NCBI RefSeq assembly: GCF_004124275.1 | Contig: NZ_CP027218.1 | Location: 2,421,501-2,485,500, forward strand | DNA length: 64,000 nucleotides | DNA from: Pseudomonas sp. DTU12.3 | Lineage (GTDB): Bacteria > Pseudomonadota > Gammaproteobacteria > Pseudomonadales > Pseudomonadaceae | Direction: 5' to 3' | Shown: positions 7,892 through 17,083 of the stretch, in pieces | Layout of the letters: every line of letters starts with the position of its first letter | Position numbering within the stretch: position 1 is the first letter of the stretch | The notes under the pieces: model-generated | The model's database searches: none | Told to the model about the DNA's origin: nothing | The model's input: the letters and a program-made list of their open reading frames with translations, nothing else | Made by a program: the position numbers and the translations under genes

Positions 7892-10489
7892 ATGAAAACT
7901 CTTCCACGCCTGGGGGCGCGCCCACAGGCTCGCCCTCGCTTTGCCTTGAATCCCGTGGCCGCTCTGGTGCTCCAGGCGCTGACCGGGGTTTCTGCGGTGT
8001 TTGCGGCCCAGGCGGCTTTCGCCGAAGACGTGCAGTTCAACGACGCGTTCCTCCCCGAGGATTCGCAGACTCTGGATCTCACCGCCTACCAGCAGGGCAA
8101 CCCGGTGTTGCCCGGCGAGTACCGCGCTGACGTCGCGGTCAATGGCAAACTGGTGACCCGTCAAGACATCCGCATCAATGCCGACGCCGATGGCAGCCAC
8201 CCGACCGTGTGTTTCAGTCGCGGCGTGCTGGAGTTGATCGGCGTAGATTTCCGCCGGTTGTCTGCCGAAGCTACGGCCAGCGTGGAGAGCGGTGCTTCGT
8301 GCCTCGACATCGCGCAGTTGATCGAAGGCGCGACGGCGATGTTTTCGCCGTCCACTCAGCAATTGGATATCAGCCTTCCGCAGGTCGCCCTGCGTCGCGA
8401 TGCCCGTGGTTACGTCAGCCCTGAACTGTGGGATCGTGGTGTGACGGCTGGCACCCTGAGCTACAACTTCAACGCCAACCACAACAAGACCGACACCGGC
8501 AATTACGACTCGGCCTACCTCGGTCTGAACGCCGGGCTGAACCTTGGTGACTGGCGTCTGCGCCACAACGGCTCGGCCAGTTGGGACAAATTCAACGGCC
8601 AGGATTATCAAGTCCTCAACACCTACGCCCAACGCGACATCACCTCGCTCAAGAGCCAGTTGACCCTCGGCGAAGCCAACACCAGTGGGGAGATTTTCGA
8701 CACCCTGGCGTATCGCGGTGTGCAACTGGGCACTGACGATCGCATGTTGCCCGAATCCCAACGCGGTTATGCGCCGGTGATCCGTGGCATTGCCCGCACC
8801 AGTGCGCGGGTGGCAGTGCGTCAGGCCGGAAATCTGTTGTATGAAACCACGGTGGCGCCGGGCGCCTTCGTCATCGATGACCTGTACTCGACCGGATATG
8901 GCGGCGACCTCGACGTCACTGTTTACGAAGCCGATGGCAGTGAGCAGAGCTTTATCGTGCCGTTCGCTTCGACCGCGCAATTGTTGCGTCCGGGCACCTC
9001 GCGTTTCAGCGTCACTGCCGGTGAAACCCGCAACAACTACATCGACAGCCAGGCCAAGCTGTTTCAGGGCACCTACCAGCGTGGCCTGAACAATATTTTT
9101 ACCGGTTATGGCGGTGCGCAAGTCAGTGACAACTATCGCTCGGCCCTCGGCGGCCTGGCGTTCAGCACGCCGCTCGGTGCGGTGGCAGTAGACGTCACGC
9201 AGGCGCAGACCGACCTGAAAAGCGGCACTGCCAGCGGCCAGAGTGCACGCCTGAGCTACAGCAAGAATATCCTCGAAACCGGCAGTAACTTTGCCGTGGC
9301 GGCGACACGGTTTTCCACGCAAAACTACCTCGATTTCAGCAACGCCGTGCAACTCATCGATGCCGAGCAAAAGGGCCTCGACACCAGCCTGTTCGGGCGA
9401 CCGCGCAGTCGTCTTTCGCTGACCGCCAACCAGAGTCTGGGCGACTGGGGCCAGGTCGCGTTCAACGGGTTTACCCAGAACTACTGGAACCTGCCGGGCA
9501 GCGATGTGCAGTACCAGTTCAGCTACAACAAGCAGGTCGGTTCGGTCAGCTATGGCGTCAGCGCCAACCGTGCGCGCAGCGGTGTCGGCGAGATGGAAAA
9601 CAGTCTGCTGTTCACGGTGAGCATGCCGCTCGAATTCGGCTCCTCGGTCAACCGTCCGCAGTTGTCGGCGCGGGTCATGCGTGACACCGACGGCAACTAC
9701 AGCGAACAGGCGACCCTCAGTGGTACCGCCGGTGCGGACCGCCAATACAACTATGGCGTGACTGCCGGCCACGAAGGTGCAAGTCGCACCAACAGTACCT
9801 CGGTCAACGGCCAGTACATCGGCCCGAAAGCCATTGTTGGCGCGACCGTCAGCCGCGGTGCGGGTTACGACAGCCTGTCGCTGAATGCCAGCGGCAGCGT
9901 GGTCGCGCACCCGAACGGCGTGACGCTGACGCCCTATCGCGGCGAAACCATGGCGGTGATCACTGCCGAGGGTGCCGAGGGCGCGAAAGTCGTCGGCTTC
10001 CCCGGTTTGAAACTCGACAGCCGTGGCAACGCGGTGGTGCCGTACTTGCGTCCGTACGAATTGAACGAAGTGGCCATCGATCCGCTGGGCACGTCGCTCG
10101 ACGTCGAGTTGAGCGAAACCAGCCAGCAAGTCGCGCCGCGCGCCGGTGCCGTGGTGGCGCTCAAGTACGGCACGCAAAACGGTCAGGCGGTGTTGCTCAA
10201 CGTCACGCTGGACGATGGCAGTGCGCTGCCGTTCGGTGCCGGTGTGGTCGATGACCGTGGCGTCTCGGTGGGCGTGGTCGGGCAGGGCGGCCAGCTCTAC
10301 GCCCGGGTCAAGGAAGACGCGCGCCGGCTGTTGATCAGTTGGGGTAGCCAGGCCGGGCAGCAATGTGCGCTGGCGTTGCCGGCGGGCAAAAGTGCGGGCA
10401 AGTCACTGCGTCAGGTGGACGTGGTGTGCTCGGTGAATCATTCAGACAATCGCGTTGCTTCTGTGAACAGCGCACAGGGGTACAAGTGA
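7892..10489 (+). CDS. Outer-membrane fimbrial usher (PapC/FimD family)
   Basis: This is an 865-residue usher, of normal length for the family. A long signal region ends at AFA-E, followed by the N-terminal chaperone-binding domain (VQFNDAFLP), the 24-strand pore region (for example GYAPVIRGIART and DDLYSTGYGGDLDVTVYEADG) and C-terminal domains with the conserved Cys pair (GQQCALALP and DVVC). It secretes and assembles the subunits delivered by the chaperone. Its stop overlaps the adhesin ATG by one base, indicating translational coupling. Confidence 0.95.
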   Translation: MKTLPRLGARPQARPRFALNPVAALVLQALTGVSAVFAAQAAFAEDVQFNDAFLPEDSQTLDLTAYQQGNPVLPGEYRADVAVNGKLVTRQDIRINADADGSHPTVCFSRGVLELIGVDFRRLSAEATASVESGASCLDIAQLIEGATAMFSPSTQQLDISLPQVALRRDARGYVSPELWDRGVTAGTLSYNFNANHNKTDTGNYDSAYLGLNAGLNLGDWRLRHNGSASWDKFNGQDYQVLNTYAQRDITSLKSQLTLGEANTSGEIFDTLAYRGVQLGTDDRMLPESQRGYAPVIRGIARTSARVAVRQAGNLLYETTVAPGAFVIDDLYSTGYGGDLDVTVYEADGSEQSFIVPFASTAQLLRPGTSRFSVTAGETRNNYIDSQAKLFQGTYQRGLNNIFTGYGGAQVSDNYRSALGGLAFSTPLGAVAVDVTQAQTDLKSGTASGQSARLSYSKNILETGSNFAVAATRFSTQNYLDFSNAVQLIDAEQKGLDTSLFGRPRSRLSLTANQSLGDWGQVAFNGFTQNYWNLPGSDVQYQFSYNKQVGSVSYGVSANRARSGVGEMENSLLFTVSMPLEFGSSVNRPQLSARVMRDTDGNYSEQATLSGTAGADRQYNYGVTAGHEGASRTNSTSVNGQYIGPKAIVGATVSRGAGYDSLSLNASGSVVAHPNGVTLTPYRGETMAVITAEGAEGAKVVGFPGLKLDSRGNAVVPYLRPYELNEVAIDPLGTSLDVELSETSQQVAPRAGAVVALKYGTQNGQAVLLNVTLDDGSALPFGAGVVDDRGVSVGVVGQGGQLYARVKEDARRLLISWGSQAGQQCALALPAGKSAGKSLRQVDVVCSVNHSDNRVASVNSAQGYK

Positions 10490-11589
10490 TGAAAATCATC
10501 GGAGCGTTCAAGTCGGGTCTGCTGTTGGCAGGCTTGTCGTTATCGGCTGGCGCGGCGTTGGCTGACTGTAATTTCATTGATGGGACATCGACGATGGTCA
10601 GAACCCAACCGTTGTTGGGCGGTAATCTGACGGTGGGGCGCGATGTACCGTTGGGTGCAGAGATTTACCGGCAGACCTTCCAGGCGGCGACTTTTGTCAG
10701 ACTGTCGTGCAGCGCCGGTCTGTACAACATTGAGACCCGCCGGGGTCTGCCGAACAAGCCGCTGGGCTTGTCCTCTTGGGCTGGAACGCCTTGGGCAGGA
10801 AATGTTTATCAGAGCGGAGTTCCCGGCATTGGCGTTGCCATTTGGTACGCCGGTAGTGCATTGCCATTTTCCGGTAATGGAACCAACTGTGGCGGTGGAG
10901 TCAATGCTTGCATCTGGACGATCCAGAACACCCTGATCTTTGATATGTCCCTGATCAAAATTGGCGATGTTTCTCCGGGCACCATCCAGGGTGCCCAATT
11001 ACCTACGGCTGACCAGCGTTGGGTGACCAGCAACAATGTGGAGGTCAGTCGTGTGAACTTCTCGGGCAGCATCAACATCGTCTCGCGTACTTGCCAGACC
11101 CCGGACGTTACCGTGCCGATGGGCACGCACATGCTCAACGAGTTTTCCGGCAAGAACACATTCACGCAGTGGCAGGATTTCTCCATCGCCCTGAACAACT
11201 GCCCGGCATTCAACGGCTACTACCAGAACACCGGCCCGCGCTGGGCCAGTGACGGTACATCGAGCAACCTCGACTCACGCAAAAATAACGTGCTGCAAGT
11301 GCGCCTCGACCCGACCCGCACGGCGATCACTCCCAACCTCGGCATCATGAGCCTGAACCCGAGCGCGCCCGGCGCAGACCCGGCCGCCACTGGCGTCGGC
11401 CTGCAAATCGCCGACAGCCATGGCACGCCATTGCCACTGGCGACTTTGCGCGCCAGCGGCATCACGCCGCGCGCGGTCGAGGGCGCCAGCTACACCATCC
11501 CGTTGAAGGCTCGCTACATCCAGACCGGCGACAGCATTACCGCCGGCCCGGCCAATGCCACGGCGACTTTCACCATCAATTACTACTGA
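10489..11589 (+). CDS. Fimbrial tip protein / adhesin
   Basis: This 366-residue secreted protein has a signal peptide ending at ALA-D. Its length, about twice a pilin, and its position last in the fimbrial set fit a two-domain tip adhesin. The N-terminal half (about 25-200) contains several Cys residues and resembles no specific receptor-binding domain I can name. The C-terminal half carries a pilin-type fold starting around SRTCQTPDVTVPMGTH and ending ATFTINYY, the donor-strand motif. The host or surface ligand cannot be deduced. The start overlaps the usher stop (TGATG). Confidence 0.8.
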   Translation: MKIIGAFKSGLLLAGLSLSAGAALADCNFIDGTSTMVRTQPLLGGNLTVGRDVPLGAEIYRQTFQAATFVRLSCSAGLYNIETRRGLPNKPLGLSSWAGTPWAGNVYQSGVPGIGVAIWYAGSALPFSGNGTNCGGGVNACIWTIQNTLIFDMSLIKIGDVSPGTIQGAQLPTADQRWVTSNNVEVSRVNFSGSINIVSRTCQTPDVTVPMGTHMLNEFSGKNTFTQWQDFSIALNNCPAFNGYYQNTGPRWASDGTSSNLDSRKNNVLQVRLDPTRTAITPNLGIMSLNPSAPGADPAATGVGLQIADSHGTPLPLATLRASGITPRAVEGASYTIPLKARYIQTGDSITAGPANATATFTINYY

Positions 11590-11672
11590 TCCACCGACTT
11601 GTTTGAGCGCCACCCGTGCGGGCCTATAGATCAATAACGACCGGGCCCGGACTTCACTATCAGGAGTGTTAG

Positions 11673-12086
11673 ATGAGTATTCAACGTGTGTCTTCGCGCG
11701 CGCGCCAGTCGGCGTGCCTGTTGATCATGGCCGGGGCCTTGAGCGCCTGCGCCAGTGCGCCGATTCCCGAACAGCAGATCAGCCTGTCGCGCGATGCGGT
11801 CAACCGTGCGGTCTCGGCGGAAGCGACGCAATATGCGCCACTGGAAATGAAAGCTGCGCAGGACAAGATGTTCCTGATGGAGCGTGCGCTTGGCGAGAAA
11901 AATTACCCGCAAGCGAAAGTGCTTGCCGAGCAGATCGAAGCCGACGCCAACCTCGCCGAGCGGAAATCCCGCGCGGTGAAGTGGCAGAAACAACTGACCG
12001 ACGCGCGTAGCGGCATCCAGGTGCTCAAGCAGGAAATGCTGCAAGACCCGATCACCGGTTTCAACACGCCTGCCGACGCGCAATAA
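11673..12086 (+). CDS. DUF4398 outer-membrane lipoprotein
   Basis: This 137-residue protein has a lipoprotein signal peptide with lipobox LSAC (Cys about residue 27). The mature part is a short helical domain of the DUF4398 type, with YAPLEMKAAQDKMFLMERAL followed by Lys/Glu-rich coiled-coil sequence. It is followed 10 bp later by a lipoprotein that combines a similar helical region with an OmpA domain, so the two probably act together in the envelope. The 83-bp gap after the adhesin shows no terminator, so the pair may be co-transcribed with the fimbrial genes. Confidence 0.82.
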   Translation: MSIQRVSSRARQSACLLIMAGALSACASAPIPEQQISLSRDAVNRAVSAEATQYAPLEMKAAQDKMFLMERALGEKNYPQAKVLAEQIEADANLAERKSRAVKWQKQLTDARSGIQVLKQEMLQDPITGFNTPADAQ

Positions 12087-12096
12087 GGATCTGTCC

Positions 12097-12870
12097 ATGC
12101 CCAATTTCAAACTGTTGCCTGTTGCTTCGCTGTTTGCCGTGATGCTCGTCGGGTGCGCTACACCACCCGAGAATCCGCAACTGCTGCAAGCTCGCGCGCA
12201 ATTCTCGGTGCTCCAGCAAAAGCCTGAATCCAACACGTTGGCGGCGATTGAAACCAAGTCTGCATTCAGCGCACTGAACGCCGCCGACCAGGCTTCGCTG
12301 AAGGATCGCCAGGCGCCGCAGATCGATCAGCTGGCGTATCTGGCCAGTCAGAAAATCGCCCTCGCCGAGCAGACCATTGTCGGTCGTGAGGCTGAGGCGG
12401 GGCTGAAGAAAATCGACGCCGAGCGCACTCAGGTGCAACTCGATGTACGCACCCAGCAGTTGAAAGCGCTGCAAGCGATGAAGGCGCAGAAAACCCAGCG
12501 CGGTGAAGTCGTCACTTTCGGCGATGTGCTGTTCGACACCGGCAAAGCCGATCTCAAGTACGGCAGCCAGCGCAATTTTGAACAACTGGCGCAGTACCTG
12601 ACGGCCAACCCGGAGTGCAAGGTACGCATCGAAGGGTTCACCGACGATGTCGGCAGCGACGATTTCAATCAGCGTCTGTCGGAGCGTCGCGCCGATGCAG
12701 TCGCCTTTGCGCTCACGCAAATGGGCATCGGCGCTGACCGATTGATCACCAAGGGCTACGGCAAGCAGTTCCCGGTTGCCGACAATGGCAATGCCCGTTC
12801 CCGTCAGCTCAACCGGCGGGTGGAAGTGATCATCTCCTACGGTTCAAGCGTGGTCGGCGCACGCGGCTGA
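12097..12870 (+). CDS. OmpA-family peptidoglycan-associated lipoprotein with DUF4398-like N-terminus
   Basis: This 257-residue lipoprotein has lipobox LVGC (Cys about 19), a helical DUF4398-like region (about 25-135) and a C-terminal OmpA domain. Peptidoglycan-binding features are clear: FGDVLFDTGKADLK, IEGFTDDVGSDDFNQRLSERR and RQLNRRVEVII. It likely links the outer membrane to the cell wall. Its position between the fimbrial genes and the autotransporter suggests support of surface appendages, but that is an inference. Confidence 0.88.
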   Translation: MPNFKLLPVASLFAVMLVGCATPPENPQLLQARAQFSVLQQKPESNTLAAIETKSAFSALNAADQASLKDRQAPQIDQLAYLASQKIALAEQTIVGREAEAGLKKIDAERTQVQLDVRTQQLKALQAMKAQKTQRGEVVTFGDVLFDTGKADLKYGSQRNFEQLAQYLTANPECKVRIEGFTDDVGSDDFNQRLSERRADAVAFALTQMGIGADRLITKGYGKQFPVADNGNARSRQLNRRVEVIISYGSSVVGARG

Positions 12871-12943
12871 TGATCGAACAAGCGAGTCTGCAACGGGCTC
12901 GCTCTTCTGTGTGAAGGCTCGGGTCAAGACCGATCAGAGCGAT

Positions 12944-12980
12944 TAGGAAATTTCCTACACATACAAGGAAAAGTCCTACT
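12944..12980. promoter_or_regulatory. BvgA/EvgA-like box pair upstream of the autotransporter
   Basis: TAGGAAATTTCCTACA at 12944-12959 is a perfect inverted heptad (TAGGAAA/TTTCCTA). A second copy, GGAAAAGTCCTACT, lies at 12967-12980, 21 bp downstream. It is the best copy in the window and lies about 120 bp before the autotransporter start. Confidence 0.55.
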
Positions 12981-13100
12981 CAAAAAATCCCGCCGCTTAT
13001 CTAAATTGCCGGTTCCCCGAGTGCGAACCGGTTCCTTCAGAGGTTCGAACTCAACTCGATTTACGCCGTTGCCCATTGAGGCGCACGTGAGGCTCAGTTG

Positions 13101-15221
13101 ATGAAAAGCCGTTTCCCGATGTTCCAGCGCACACCGGTTGCCGTCGCCGTGGCGTTGCTGATGCCCCTGCACGCCAGCGCCTACACGGCCTCAGTCAACA
13201 GTGGGGCAGTGGTATACGACGAAAGCGTCACCACGGGCATTCAATCGATTGGTACCAACGGCACCGCCCACCGCACTACCGTCAGCGGCAGTGGTTCACA
13301 GAATGTGTTCCAGAACGGTGTGAGCTACGACACCCTGGTCGACGGTGCGACGCAAAACGTTTCCAGTGGCATCAGCCATGGCACGCTGGTCAATAACGGC
13401 GGCACACAGGTGGTCAACACCAGTGGTATCGCCAATGACACCGTACTCGATGCCAGTCAGCAAACCGTCACGCGGTCCACGGCCAACCGCACGTTGATCA
13501 ACGCCGGCAGTGTGCAGACGCTGGATGTCCTGGCCATAGCCAACGACACTCAGGTCGGGCCTGCCGGCGTGCAGAACCTGAGCAACATGGCGGTGGCCAA
13601 CGGCAGTGTGATCAATGCCGGGGGCGAGCAGACCCTGCGTCGGGGCCTGCTCGGTGGCGCAGTGGCCAATGACACGCAAATCCAGGGCGGCACGCAAAGC
13701 GTGTACGACACCGGCACGGCCTACAACAGCACGGTCGGCAACGGTGGCCAGGTCAATCTGTACAGCGGCGCGCAAGCCAATGGCCTGGTGGCGCAGGCGG
13801 GCGGTACCGTCAACGTCATGGAAAACGGGGTGAAAACCGTTGACTCGTTGACTCTCGACGGCGGGCGGCTGGCGTTTGCGCCGAGCAGCGACGGCAGCTT
13901 CAAGACGTTTACCGTCAATGCCCTGTCCGGCAGCGGCAGTATTTTGATGAACACCGACATCGCCAATCAACGCGACGACTTGCTGATCGTCCAAGGCGCC
14001 GGCCTCGCCAGCGGTGATCACACCTTGATCGTGGGCGATACCGGGCACGAACCGGTCACCGCCGATGGTCGCTTGCGGTTGGTCGACACTAACGGTGGCA
14101 TTGCTAAGTTCGGACTCTACGGTGGGCATGTCGATGCGGGCGCCTTTCGCTACACCTTGCAGCAACAGGGTGATGACTGGGTGTTGGCGAGCAGCGGTGC
14201 CATGCCGCTTGAGCCAGTCGACCCGGTTAAACCCGTGGATCCGGCCGAGCCGCTTGAGCCGGTGGTTCCGGTGACGCCACCACGGCCGATTGATCCGGCG
14301 CCCGAGCATCTCTCCAAAGGTGCCAATGCGGCCATCGCTGCACACACCGCCGGCGCCAGTTTGTGGGGCGCGCAAATGAACGCTTTGGTCAAACGCCTTG
14401 GCGAACTGCGCATGGGCAAGGATGACGGCGGTGTCTGGACCCGCGCCATCGGCAAGCGTTTCGACGTCAGCGAGCGCTCCAGTCGCGCCTACACCCAAGA
14501 CGTCAGCGGTCTGGAAATCGGCGCCGACAAGGCTTTTAGCGTCGACAGCGGCAAGGTCTACGTCGGTGGCATGCTCGGTTCGGCACGCTCCGACCTGGAC
14601 TTCGGCGAAGGCGCCAGCGGCGACATCGACAGCCGGATGTTCGGCATCTACGCCACGTATCTCAACGACAATGGCGTGTATGTCGACAGCGTTCTGAAGT
14701 ACAGCCGCTTCGACACCGATATCAAAACGCCGAGCAATCTGGGCCAGGCGGTAAAGGGCTCCTACAGCACCAACGGGATTGGCGCGGACATCGAAGTCGG
14801 CAAGCGTATCGATTTGCAGGATGGCTGGTTCGTCGAGCCGCAAGTGGAACTCACCGCAACCCGCACCCAAGGTGCGAGCTACACCGCCAGCAACGGTCTG
14901 CGGGTCAAGTCCGACAACCTCGACTCACTGCAAAGCCGGGTTGGCTCGCTGTTCGGTCGCAGCCTGCAACTGGGCAATGGCATGCAGGTCCAGCCGTATG
15001 TCAAAGCGTCCTACATCACCGAGCATGCGGGCAGCAGCAAAGTCGAGGTCAACGGCAACAAGCTTGATGCCCGCTTGCCGGGTAATCGGCTGGAGCTGGG
15101 CTTCGGTGGTGTCTTGCAAGTCAGTGAGAAGAGCAAAATCTCCCTGGATGCCGAATACGCCAAAGGCAACGGTATCGAGCAACCGTTCGGGGTGAGTCTC
15201 GGTTATCGCTACCTCTGGTAA
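13101..15221 (+). CDS. AIDA-type autotransporter with pertactin-like beta-barrel
   Basis: This 706-residue type Va autotransporter has a signal peptide ending about ASA-Y. The passenger (about 30-360) is built of degenerate AIDA-like repeats of about 20-24 residues, marked by recurring SGI, ANDT, NGGTQ and AGGTVNV units. A Pro-rich linker follows, with alternating PV and EP dipeptides (about 365-395). The translocation barrel (about 425-706) ends in GYRYLW, the aromatic terminus recognised by BAM. ATG 13101 is chosen over TTG 13098. The passenger is short compared with AIDA-I or pertactin adhesins and no protease or lipase motif is seen, so adhesion or aggregation is the likely role. The paired box upstream puts it under probable control of the Roc/Bvg-like module. 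Confidence 0.9.
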   Translation: MKSRFPMFQRTPVAVAVALLMPLHASAYTASVNSGAVVYDESVTTGIQSIGTNGTAHRTTVSGSGSQNVFQNGVSYDTLVDGATQNVSSGISHGTLVNNGGTQVVNTSGIANDTVLDASQQTVTRSTANRTLINAGSVQTLDVLAIANDTQVGPAGVQNLSNMAVANGSVINAGGEQTLRRGLLGGAVANDTQIQGGTQSVYDTGTAYNSTVGNGGQVNLYSGAQANGLVAQAGGTVNVMENGVKTVDSLTLDGGRLAFAPSSDGSFKTFTVNALSGSGSILMNTDIANQRDDLLIVQGAGLASGDHTLIVGDTGHEPVTADGRLRLVDTNGGIAKFGLYGGHVDAGAFRYTLQQQGDDWVLASSGAMPLEPVDPVKPVDPAEPLEPVVPVTPPRPIDPAPEHLSKGANAAIAAHTAGASLWGAQMNALVKRLGELRMGKDDGGVWTRAIGKRFDVSERSSRAYTQDVSGLEIGADKAFSVDSGKVYVGGMLGSARSDLDFGEGASGDIDSRMFGIYATYLNDNGVYVDSVLKYSRFDTDIKTPSNLGQAVKGSYSTNGIGADIEVGKRIDLQDGWFVEPQVELTATRTQGASYTASNGLRVKSDNLDSLQSRVGSLFGRSLQLGNGMQVQPYVKASYITEHAGSSKVEVNGNKLDARLPGNRLELGFGGVLQVSEKSKISLDAEYAKGNGIEQPFGVSLGYRYLW

Positions 15222-15229
15222 ACACATCA

Positions 15230-15262
15230 AGCCACGTCGGATTGTTCCGGTGTGGCTTTTTG
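15230..15262 (+). terminator. Rho-independent terminator after the autotransporter
   Basis: GCCAC pairs with GTGGC and the inner CGGA pairs with TCCG around a TTGT loop, followed by five T residues. It begins nine bases after the autotransporter stop. Confidence 0.75.
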
Positions 15263-15390
15263 CTTTGCGGTCATCCAGAACGTTCCGCTGGTTTTTTCAG
15301 ACTTGTCTTACATGCCGCGCAGCATTTTTTGGTTAGCGTGTGGCCTGTTGCCTTCCGAGCAACAACCTTTTTCCTATAACTGCGAAACCC

Positions 15391-15780
15391 ATGTCCTACA
15401 AATGCTGGCGAATCCTGATTGCCGAAGAACTGCCCACGCTGCAGTCCAGAATCGGCAAATCCCTGAATGAACTGGGTTACTGCGCCCTGACGCCGGTGCG
15501 TTCGTTTCGTGAATTACTGGGCGTGACCCAGTACTCGCACGAGCCGTTCGAGCACTTTGACCTGATGCTGATCAACGGTGAACTGATGGCCGCCGCCGGC
15601 ATCGATCCGGTGCGGTTTTTTCAGAGCTGTGCGCAGATTCGTCACGGCGTGATTTATGACGCGCGCCGAGGCCAGGCTTGGGCCGAGCCGATCTATACCA
15701 CTGCGCGCCGTCATTTGAGCCTGATCCGTACGCCGGATCGGCAAACCCTTGGCCCTCTGCTGGAGCAACTCGATGTTTAG
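15391..15780 (+). CDS. Small stand-alone pseudo-receiver protein
   Basis: This 129-residue protein has no DNA-binding or enzymatic domain. Its pattern follows a receiver: a first beta strand with an acidic pair (RILIAEE), a helix, and a third strand FDLMLINGEL where a receiver would carry the phospho-acceptor Asp; here that position is N62. The downstream paralogue at 17084 has the same substitution at N59. Loss of the Asp predicts that it cannot be phosphorylated conventionally and acts as a binding partner or decoy. It overlaps the receiver-EAL gene by eight bases, so the two are translationally coupled and may interact. The receiver reading is my inference from pattern, not a database match. 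Confidence 0.65.
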   Translation: MSYKCWRILIAEELPTLQSRIGKSLNELGYCALTPVRSFRELLGVTQYSHEPFEHFDLMLINGELMAAAGIDPVRFFQSCAQIRHGVIYDARRGQAWAEPIYTTARRHLSLIRTPDRQTLGPLLEQLDV

Positions 15781-16993
15781 ACGATCTCCCGCACTGCCGT
15801 TGCGCGTGCTGGTACTGGAAGACCATGCCTTCCAGCGCTCGGTGGCGGTCAACATGCTGCGCACCCTCGGTTGCGAGGAAGTCTTCGAAGCGAGTGACGG
15901 CGCGCAGGCATTGGCATTGCTGCAAACCCTTGGCACGGTCGACGTGGCCTTGTGCGATTTGCAAATGGAAGGGATGGACGGCCTGGAGTTTCTCCAGCGG
16001 GTCGGTGCTACGGGGCAGGTCAAGTCGGTGATCATCAGCAGTTCGCTGTCGGCGGACTTGCGGCGGGCCGTGCATCAGATGGTCGCGTTGCTCGGGCTGG
16101 AATTGCTCGGGGATGTCGGCAAGCCGCTGCATGGGCAAGTACTGGCGGAGCTGCTCGACAAGTTCGTCCACCGCCCGGCACTGCCGCAGGCACCCGCCGC
16201 GGTGATCACGCTGGCCAGCGAAAGCGCCGTGCGTCAGGCGCTGGCCGCACAGCAGTTGCACGCCTGGTATCAACCCAAATTCAATTTGCACACCGGTGAG
16301 GTGTGTGGCGTTGAGGTGCTGTGCCGCTGGCTGCATCCGACACAGGGGATTATTTCCCCGGCGCTGTTCATGCCGGTGCTGGAGCGTTGCGGTTTGCTCG
16401 ACCCGTTACTGTTTGCGCAGTTGGATCAGGCCTTGGCCGTGCAGCGCAGTGCCCGTGAGCAGGGCTTTGCCTTGAACATGGCGTTCAACCTGCAAGCGGT
16501 GCAACTGGCCAGCGGTGAGCTGACTTCGAGACTGCGCAGCCTGTTGGCGCGACATGCCACTTCGGGTGCGAGCCTGACGTTCGAACTGACCGAAAGCGGC
16601 CTGCTCGAAGCGCCGGCCACCAGCCTCGAAACCTTGGTACGCCTGCGCATGATGGGTTGCCGCTTGTCGATCGACGACTTCGGCGCCGGGTTTTCTTCGT
16701 TACAGCGCCTGTGCCAATTACCGTTCAACGAGATCAAGCTCGACGCTGATTTCATTCGCAACCTCGAACATGAACCGCGCTGCCGGGCGGCGATCAGCAG
16801 CACGCTGGCGCTGGGCGAAACCCTCGGTATGAGCGTGGTGATCGAGGGCATCGAGACCGACGCCCAGCGCCGCGAACTGTTGGCGCTGGGCTGCACGCAA
16901 GGGCAGGGCTACTGGTACGCGCGACCAATGTCCGGGGCGGATCTGCTCGACTGGCTGCAACAGCGCAACGCTCGGAAAACCGCGGATGAATGA
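15773..16993 (+). CDS. Receiver-EAL response regulator, RocR-like c-di-GMP phosphodiesterase (second copy)
   Basis: This 406-residue protein has a receiver (about 8-125) and an EAL domain (about 145-395). Unlike the paralogue at 712, its receiver keeps the acidic pocket (LVLEDHAF), the phospho-acceptor in ALCDLQMEGMDG and the Lys of VGKP. The EAL signature reads EVL (VEVLCRW), but the metal- and substrate-binding set is present: MAFNLQ, FELTES, DDFGAG, IKLDA, VIEGIE and QGYWYARPMSG. It is therefore probably an active phosphodiesterase controlled by phosphorylation. ATG 15773 overlaps the end of the pseudo-receiver gene. Confidence 0.88.
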   Translation: MFRRSPALPLRVLVLEDHAFQRSVAVNMLRTLGCEEVFEASDGAQALALLQTLGTVDVALCDLQMEGMDGLEFLQRVGATGQVKSVIISSSLSADLRRAVHQMVALLGLELLGDVGKPLHGQVLAELLDKFVHRPALPQAPAAVITLASESAVRQALAAQQLHAWYQPKFNLHTGEVCGVEVLCRWLHPTQGIISPALFMPVLERCGLLDPLLFAQLDQALAVQRSAREQGFALNMAFNLQAVQLASGELTSRLRSLLARHATSGASLTFELTESGLLEAPATSLETLVRLRMMGCRLSIDDFGAGFSSLQRLCQLPFNEIKLDADFIRNLEHEPRCRAAISSTLALGETLGMSVVIEGIETDAQRRELLALGCTQGQGYWYARPMSGADLLDWLQQRNARKTADE

Positions 16994-17004
16994 CCTTTTC
17001 TTTC

Positions 17005-17018
17005 GGAAAGATCCTACA
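17005..17018. promoter_or_regulatory. BvgA/EvgA-like box, single copy
   Basis: GGAAAGATCCTACA has the same GGAA-N4-CCTACA spacing as the other copies, 66 bp before the pseudo-receiver start at 17084. No convincing second copy is visible 21-22 bp away. Confidence 0.45.
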
Positions 17019-17083
17019 GATCCCTTCACAGGGCTTGCGTAATCTTGCCTCACCCAGAAACCCATCCTACCGGGAGATCGACC

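Noticed and set aside
7874..10363. An 829-codon minus-strand frame opposite the usher gene.
   Set aside because: The plus strand encodes a full-length usher with all family features; the minus frame is a GC-skew by-product.
13296..14870. A 524-codon minus-strand frame opposite the autotransporter.
   Set aside because: The plus-strand autotransporter has signal peptide, passenger and barrel; the minus frame has no recognisable domain.
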